Shown here in pieces: positions 4,745 to 5,157 of a DNA stretch of 5,157 bases; the first letter of the stretch is position 1, and every line of letters begins with the position of its first letter. The stretch covers positions 1 through 5,157 of the forward strand of contig JBEAOO010000218.1 in the NCBI GenBank assembly GCA_041164825.1, in the 5' to 3' direction. This stretch comes from JBEAOO01 sp041164825. GTDB lineage: Bacteria > Pseudomonadota > Gammaproteobacteria > Burkholderiales > Burkholderiaceae_C. Below the pieces are notes generated by a model. The model saw only the letters and a list, made by a program, of their open reading frames with translations. It did no database searches and was not told the origin of the DNA. The position numbers and the translations under genes were made by a program.

Positions 4745-5157
4745 CGCCCGCCCAGCAGGTTGATCGCCAAGCCGCCCATCACCAGCGCGGCCGCGCCCAG
4801 CTTCCACAGCGGCAGCGCCTCGCCCCAAAACCAGGCCGCGGCCGCCATGCCAAACACCGGCACCAGCAGTGCCATCGGCACCACGGTGGCGGCCGGGTGG
4901 CGCGAGAGCAGCCAGCTCCAGGCCGCATAGCCGAACAGGCTGTTGCCCACCGCCTGCCACACCACCGCCAGCCAAGTGCGCGTGTCGGCCGCTTGCAGCC
5001 CGGCTTGCATGGCTGGCCAACCCTCGACCGCGAGCGACAGCAGCAGCAAAGGCGGCACCGCAAACGCGCCCGACCACACCACATACGCGAGCATGTTGAC
5101 GCCCTGCACGCGCTTGCCCACCAGGTTGCCACAGGCCCAACTGGCGGCGGCGCACAA
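4729..5157 (-). CDS. EamA/DMT-family exporter, C-terminal half (cut by right window edge)
   Basis: A multi-pass inner-membrane transporter of the drug/metabolite superfamily. The visible 142 residues correspond to the second EamA repeat; the start lies outside the window. The fragment opens with AASWACGNLVGKR, very like the ASWACGN(I/L) segment of E. coli EamA (YdeD, O-acetylserine/cysteine exporter). Hydrophobic segments lie at about 23-45, 61-84, 92-112 and 118-136. The block VVPMALLVPVFGMAAAAWFWGEAL (92-115) is the typical region before the last helix (PLSLLVPVVG in E. coli, from memory), and the protein ends in GGRWLKR as EamA proteins often do. Substrate cannot be fixed from this half; amino-acid or cysteine-pathway metabolite export is a reasonable guess. 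The gene converges on mltA with an 18-bp gap, and its stop codon lies in an 8-bp-stem inverted repeat. Confidence 0.9.
   Translation of the reverse strand: MCAAASWACGNLVGKRVQGVNMLAYVVWSGAFAVPPLLLLSLAVEGWPAMQAGLQAADTRTWLAVVWQAVGNSLFGYAAWSWLLSRHPAATVVPMALLVPVFGMAAAAWFWGEALPLWKLGAAALVMGGLAINLLGGRWLKR

Noticed and set aside
1..5157. Mobile element, integration site or recombination target that the 'recombinase' might act on.
   Set aside because: No terminal inverted repeats, direct-repeat pair, tRNA end or composition shift was found around the gene.

Overview
The window looks like a piece of chromosome from a betaproteobacterium of the order Burkholderiales, most likely Comamonadaceae-like. The evidence is the uniformly high G+C with strong G/C third-position bias, the rpe-gph pair (usually followed by trp genes in this group), a divergent apaG, a Gcr-type 'site-specific recombinase' membrane protein, and mltA close by. 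I see no insertion sequence, tRNA, rRNA, CRISPR array or phage gene, and no composition break suggesting recent transfer. Species-level assignment is not possible by eye.

Layout. On the minus strand, the N-terminal 50 codons of gph (phosphoglycolate phosphatase, cut by the left edge) follow rpe (ribulose-phosphate 3-epimerase, complete); the two share one base at TGATG. A 94-bp divergent region then holds a candidate rpe promoter and a candidate apaG -10 box. On the plus strand, apaG is followed, with a TTGA stop/start overlap, by a 691-residue Gcr-family protein. This has a long soluble N-terminal half and a C-terminal half with about six membrane segments. Three bases beyond its stop, on the minus strand, ends an open reading frame of only 36 codons that encodes a tryptophan-rich single-pass membrane peptide. 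Its ATG abuts the most upstream ATG of mltA (lipoprotein lytic transglycosylase A, plus strand) at a shared CATATG. mltA then converges on the 3' half of an EamA-type exporter gene (minus strand, cut by the right edge). The 18-bp gap and the two stop codons lie within two adjacent inverted repeats.

Function. rpe and gph are carbon-metabolism genes in one coupled transcript. ApaG is a small soluble FN3-like protein. The Gcr-like protein, the small peptide, MltA and the EamA exporter are all predicted envelope proteins, so the right three quarters of the window is an envelope-flavoured neighbourhood. Nothing here proves that they act together.

Most worth a second look: the 36-residue membrane peptide; its head-to-head start with mltA; the mismatch between the 'recombinase' name and a multi-pass membrane protein; a possible leaderless start of apaG; and the paired inverted repeats at the mltA/eamA junction. 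Apart from these, the genes are ordinary core genes.
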